Under the pieces are notes generated by a model that had not been told where the DNA came from, did not search any database, and worked only from the letters and a program-made list of their open reading frames with translations. 35,742 nt of DNA from Lysobacteraceae bacterium (GTDB taxonomy: Bacteria; Pseudomonadota; Gammaproteobacteria; Xanthomonadales; BQJN01), in the NCBI GenBank assembly GCA_021604725.1, contig BQJN01000047.1, forward strand, positions 1 to 35,742, written 5' to 3'. Below are positions 33,454-35,742 of this stretch, in pieces. Both the position numbers and the translations under genes were made by a program. Within the stretch, counting starts at the first letter, position 1. Each line of letters opens with the position of its first letter.

Positions 33454-34374
33454 GTGAAAAAGGCCTTGCTGATCGCTGTCTTGCTTGCCCCTGTTCTGGC
33501 CAATGCTGGTGACAGACAACCGATAATTGATATGCACCTGCACAGTTATGCCGCCGACAGGTTTCGTCCGGCACCGGATCAATATGGAAGACCGTCCTCG
33601 CAATCGGTTGGCGAACACTTCGAACAAACCTATCAAGCGATGCGCGACAACAACGTCGTGTTGGGGGTGTATTCAAGCAGCAAGAAATCGGCAGCGGATT
33701 GGTCAACAAAGGATAGCGAGAACCGGCTGCTTCGAGGTGTCGAGGACCCCCAGGACTGGACCCCGGAAGCGTTTGAGCAAGCGATCAAGGCAGGGGAGGT
33801 GCAAGTCTTCGGTGAGATTGGCTTGTATTACGTGGGGAAAACTCTGGACGACCCGTTTTATGCTCCCTATCTGAAGCTTTGTGAGCAGTATGGTATTCCA
33901 GTGGCGGTACATACCGGTGGCGGTCCACCTCAAGCGCCTTATCTTTTTGCACCAAATGCCCGGCTCAAATACGGCAACCCATACATGCTGGAAGAGGCCT
34001 TGGTACAGTACCCCAAGCTGAAGGTGTACCTGATGCACGCCGGTGAGACGTATTATCAGGAGGCCTTGCGCCTGATGTTGACCCACTCTCGCGTCTATGC
34101 TGATTTGGGTGTTGTTCTTTGGGTGCATGAATCACCAAAGTTCTATGGGGAAGAGTTCCTCAGGTTGGCCAAGCGATTCGGCATGCTCGATCGCGTGATG
34201 TTTGGGTCAGACCAAATGCGCTGGCCGCATGCCATCGAAGACTCAATCCAGCAGCTCAACAGTTTCGATTTCCTTACCGAAGATGAGCGGCGCGATATTT
34301 TGTACAACAATGCGGCGCGTTTTCTGGAACTGGATGAGGCGACAATTGCGTCACATCATCAACCGGACCAGTAA
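33454..34374 (+). CDS. Exported amidohydrolase-family protein, copy B
   Basis: The 306-residue protein starts at GTG 33454, with GAGGAA seven bases upstream, and begins with a signal peptide (VKKALLIAVLLAPVLANA). A longer frame from 33409 lacks signal character. Metal motifs are HLH at 28-30 in IIDMHLHSY, FGEIGLYY, VHTGGGPP, LMHAGE and FGSDQ. The order is that of the amidohydrolase 2 family and close to copy A at 16965-17912. The substrate is unknown. Being downstream of an AraC gene and exported, it may serve in use of an environmental compound. Confidence 0.84.
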   Translation: MKKALLIAVLLAPVLANAGDRQPIIDMHLHSYAADRFRPAPDQYGRPSSQSVGEHFEQTYQAMRDNNVVLGVYSSSKKSAADWSTKDSENRLLRGVEDPQDWTPEAFEQAIKAGEVQVFGEIGLYYVGKTLDDPFYAPYLKLCEQYGIPVAVHTGGGPPQAPYLFAPNARLKYGNPYMLEEALVQYPKLKVYLMHAGETYYQEALRLMLTHSRVYADLGVVLWVHESPKFYGEEFLRLAKRFGMLDRVMFGSDQMRWPHAIEDSIQQLNSFDFLTEDERRDILYNNAARFLELDEATIASHHQPDQ

Positions 34375-34500
34375 AGCAAGAATCGTCGAACAGACAGTAG
34401 GCATCACGCACAGCATCAAGACTTCATCATGGTTGCATCAAGTAACCAAAAGGCAAGCTCTGCACAGTCAAGGCTGACAAACGAAGCTTGAGATCCCGCC

Positions 34501-35742
34501 ATGACGTGTGAACTGCGACCAACCGCTGTTGCGATGATGCTGCTGCTGTGTCCACCCCTGGTGTTTTGTGGCCCGACGCTGCAGCCCCTTGACCCCGATC
34601 CAACGTTTGCTGGAGACGGCTCCATCGTCATAGAGATTGGCGTGCACGACAGAGCATACAAGGGTTTTGTTGAGCCCAGTGGCGAGATTGTTGTGTTCGG
34701 CGAATCCGACAACGGCAACGCCAGTAATCTGGAAGGCATCATGCAGCGCATAGCTTCTGACGGCACACCCACCACGCTTTCACGCTTCGATGCGGCAGGC
34801 TTTGGTTGCTCAGTGCCTCGCTCGTTTGCTACGGCCGTGCGGCTCTCCGGTGGCGGGTATATTGGTGCCGGCTATGTGCAGGAAAGTTGCGGCGGGATAC
34901 CCCGCTACTTTAACGCGCTTGAGCTAACGGACAGCGGGGTGCTGGTAGAAGAGTATGACCGGCTCCCCTTCGCCAATCAGCTGGCCTATATCTGGGCCAT
35001 CGGTGAGCAGTCCGATGGACGCATCGTTGCTGCCGGCTTCCGCTCCACATCAGGCTTTGACAATGACACCTACGATATTGCGCTCGCTCGCTTCACGATG
35101 GGGGGTGAACTGGACCTGACCTTTGGGACGAGCGGCACCTTCACCTTTGATCTGGCCAGCGGACTGGACTGGACCGACACGATGTTGATCGATTCCAGCG
35201 ACCGTATCCTGGTGGTTGGCTACGGTACCAACGCCATGGGTGACCGCGATGTGCTGGTGTTGCGTCTAACGGCAGACGGAGCGCTAGACACGACATTCGG
35301 AACGGGTGGTGTCTTCCAGTTTGATTTCGCGGGGTTTCATGATGGTGCGACCGGCATTGCACAGGACCTCGGTGGCCGCCTTCTTGTTGCGGCGAATGTC
35401 CGAAGTGCAGAGGATGCGCGCGAGGCGATGCTGCTTGGGCTCACCGAAACGGGGATGCTAGACCCGGGCTTTTCGGGCGACGGCATGGCCCCGATCATTT
35501 TGGGCGGCAGCAACGATGCCGTGTCTGACATCACGATTGGGCCCGGTCGGCTAATCTATGCCGTCGGGCCGACCTATGTCGGTGGTACAAGTGCCGAATT
35601 CTATGACATGGCGGTAACGGTGGTGCGTCCCGATGGGACCCCTGATGCTCGTTTCAACAACGGTTTGCCGCAGGTGATGCCCTTTGATGCCAGCCTTGGG
35701 CTGCAAGCCGACTATCCAAGCTCGGTTGCCTTGAGCCAGGAC
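34501..35742 (+). CDS. Exported delta-60 repeat protein, copy B, 3' end outside the window
   Basis: This is an open frame of 414 codons from ATG 34501 to the right edge with no stop. The N-terminus has a hydrophobic signal (VAMMLLLCPPLVF). Repeats with the delta-60 turn are visible: LDPDPTFAGDGSI, LDLTFGTSGTFTF, LDTTFGTGGVFQF, LDPGFSGDGMAPI and PDARFNNGLPQVM. Strand pairs such as DGRIVAAGF and SDRILVVGY sit between them. The family is the same as 18120-19460. The ribosome site is not clear. The C-terminal tail cannot be seen. Confidence 0.85.
   Translation, partial: MTCELRPTAVAMMLLLCPPLVFCGPTLQPLDPDPTFAGDGSIVIEIGVHDRAYKGFVEPSGEIVVFGESDNGNASNLEGIMQRIASDGTPTTLSRFDAAGFGCSVPRSFATAVRLSGGGYIGAGYVQESCGGIPRYFNALELTDSGVLVEEYDRLPFANQLAYIWAIGEQSDGRIVAAGFRSTSGFDNDTYDIALARFTMGGELDLTFGTSGTFTFDLASGLDWTDTMLIDSSDRILVVGYGTNAMGDRDVLVLRLTADGALDTTFGTGGVFQFDFAGFHDGATGIAQDLGGRLLVAANVRSAEDAREAMLLGLTETGMLDPGFSGDGMAPIILGGSNDAVSDITIGPGRLIYAVGPTYVGGTSAEFYDMAVTVVRPDGTPDARFNNGLPQVMPFDASLGLQADYPSSVALSQD

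Overview
The window is about 35.7 kb of moderately GC-rich bacterial chromosome, densely packed with protein genes. I saw no rRNA, tRNA or CRISPR, no complete insertion sequence and no phage or plasmid genes. Gene style suggests a gammaproteobacterium near the Lysobacterales (Xanthomonadales), possibly Wenzhouxiangella-like: many secreted repeat proteins, C-terminal tails of the type PVELxxFxxD and IFxDGF, and a tandem NDAW...WFTYDT domain that I associate from memory with that group. This placement is inference; no marker gene is present.

Layout, left to right. Positions 1-4022 (minus) hold most of a very large secreted subtilisin-family (S8) protease running off the left edge. A 266-bp MITE-like element with 32-bp terminal inverted repeats (4091-4356) separates it from rarD (4399-5358), an EamA-type permease gene. 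Three exported proteins follow: a seven-copy FG-GAP repeat protein, a PQQ-type sugar dehydrogenase (minus) and a FTP-domain HExxH metallopeptidase. Next are an SRPBCC protein (minus), a two-gene operon of Fe-S L-serine dehydratase and an ornithine-cyclodeaminase/mu-crystallin-family reductase, a Tat-exported vanadium haloperoxidase, a MOSC protein and a Sel1-repeat protein.

From 16965 to 21095 lie an exported amidohydrolase (minus), a delta-60 repeat protein, a small exported protein with a PVEL tail (minus) and a one-pass membrane protein. From 21213 to 27728 are an M48 lipoprotein with TPRs, a penicillin-binding-type serine hydrolase with a membrane tail, an unrecognised exported protein (minus) and a TAP-like alpha/beta hydrolase. 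A 1273-residue FG-GAP/VCBS-like protein follows, then a decayed copy of the 3' end of that alpha/beta hydrolase gene. The right end (31760-35742) carries a second one-pass membrane protein, an AraC regulator, a second exported amidohydrolase and a second delta-60 protein that leaves the window.

Taken together the region looks like an accessory set for extracytoplasmic life: at least two thirds of the genes encode a signal peptide, lipobox, Tat signal or membrane anchor. Proteolysis is represented by S8, FTP/HExxH, M48 and S33-like enzymes, alongside secreted beta-propeller-like proteins. Most promising for novelty are the shared C-terminal tails (a candidate sorting tag), the tandem WFTYDT domain, the recurrence of three gene families in two clusters, and the duplication scar at 31676-31732.
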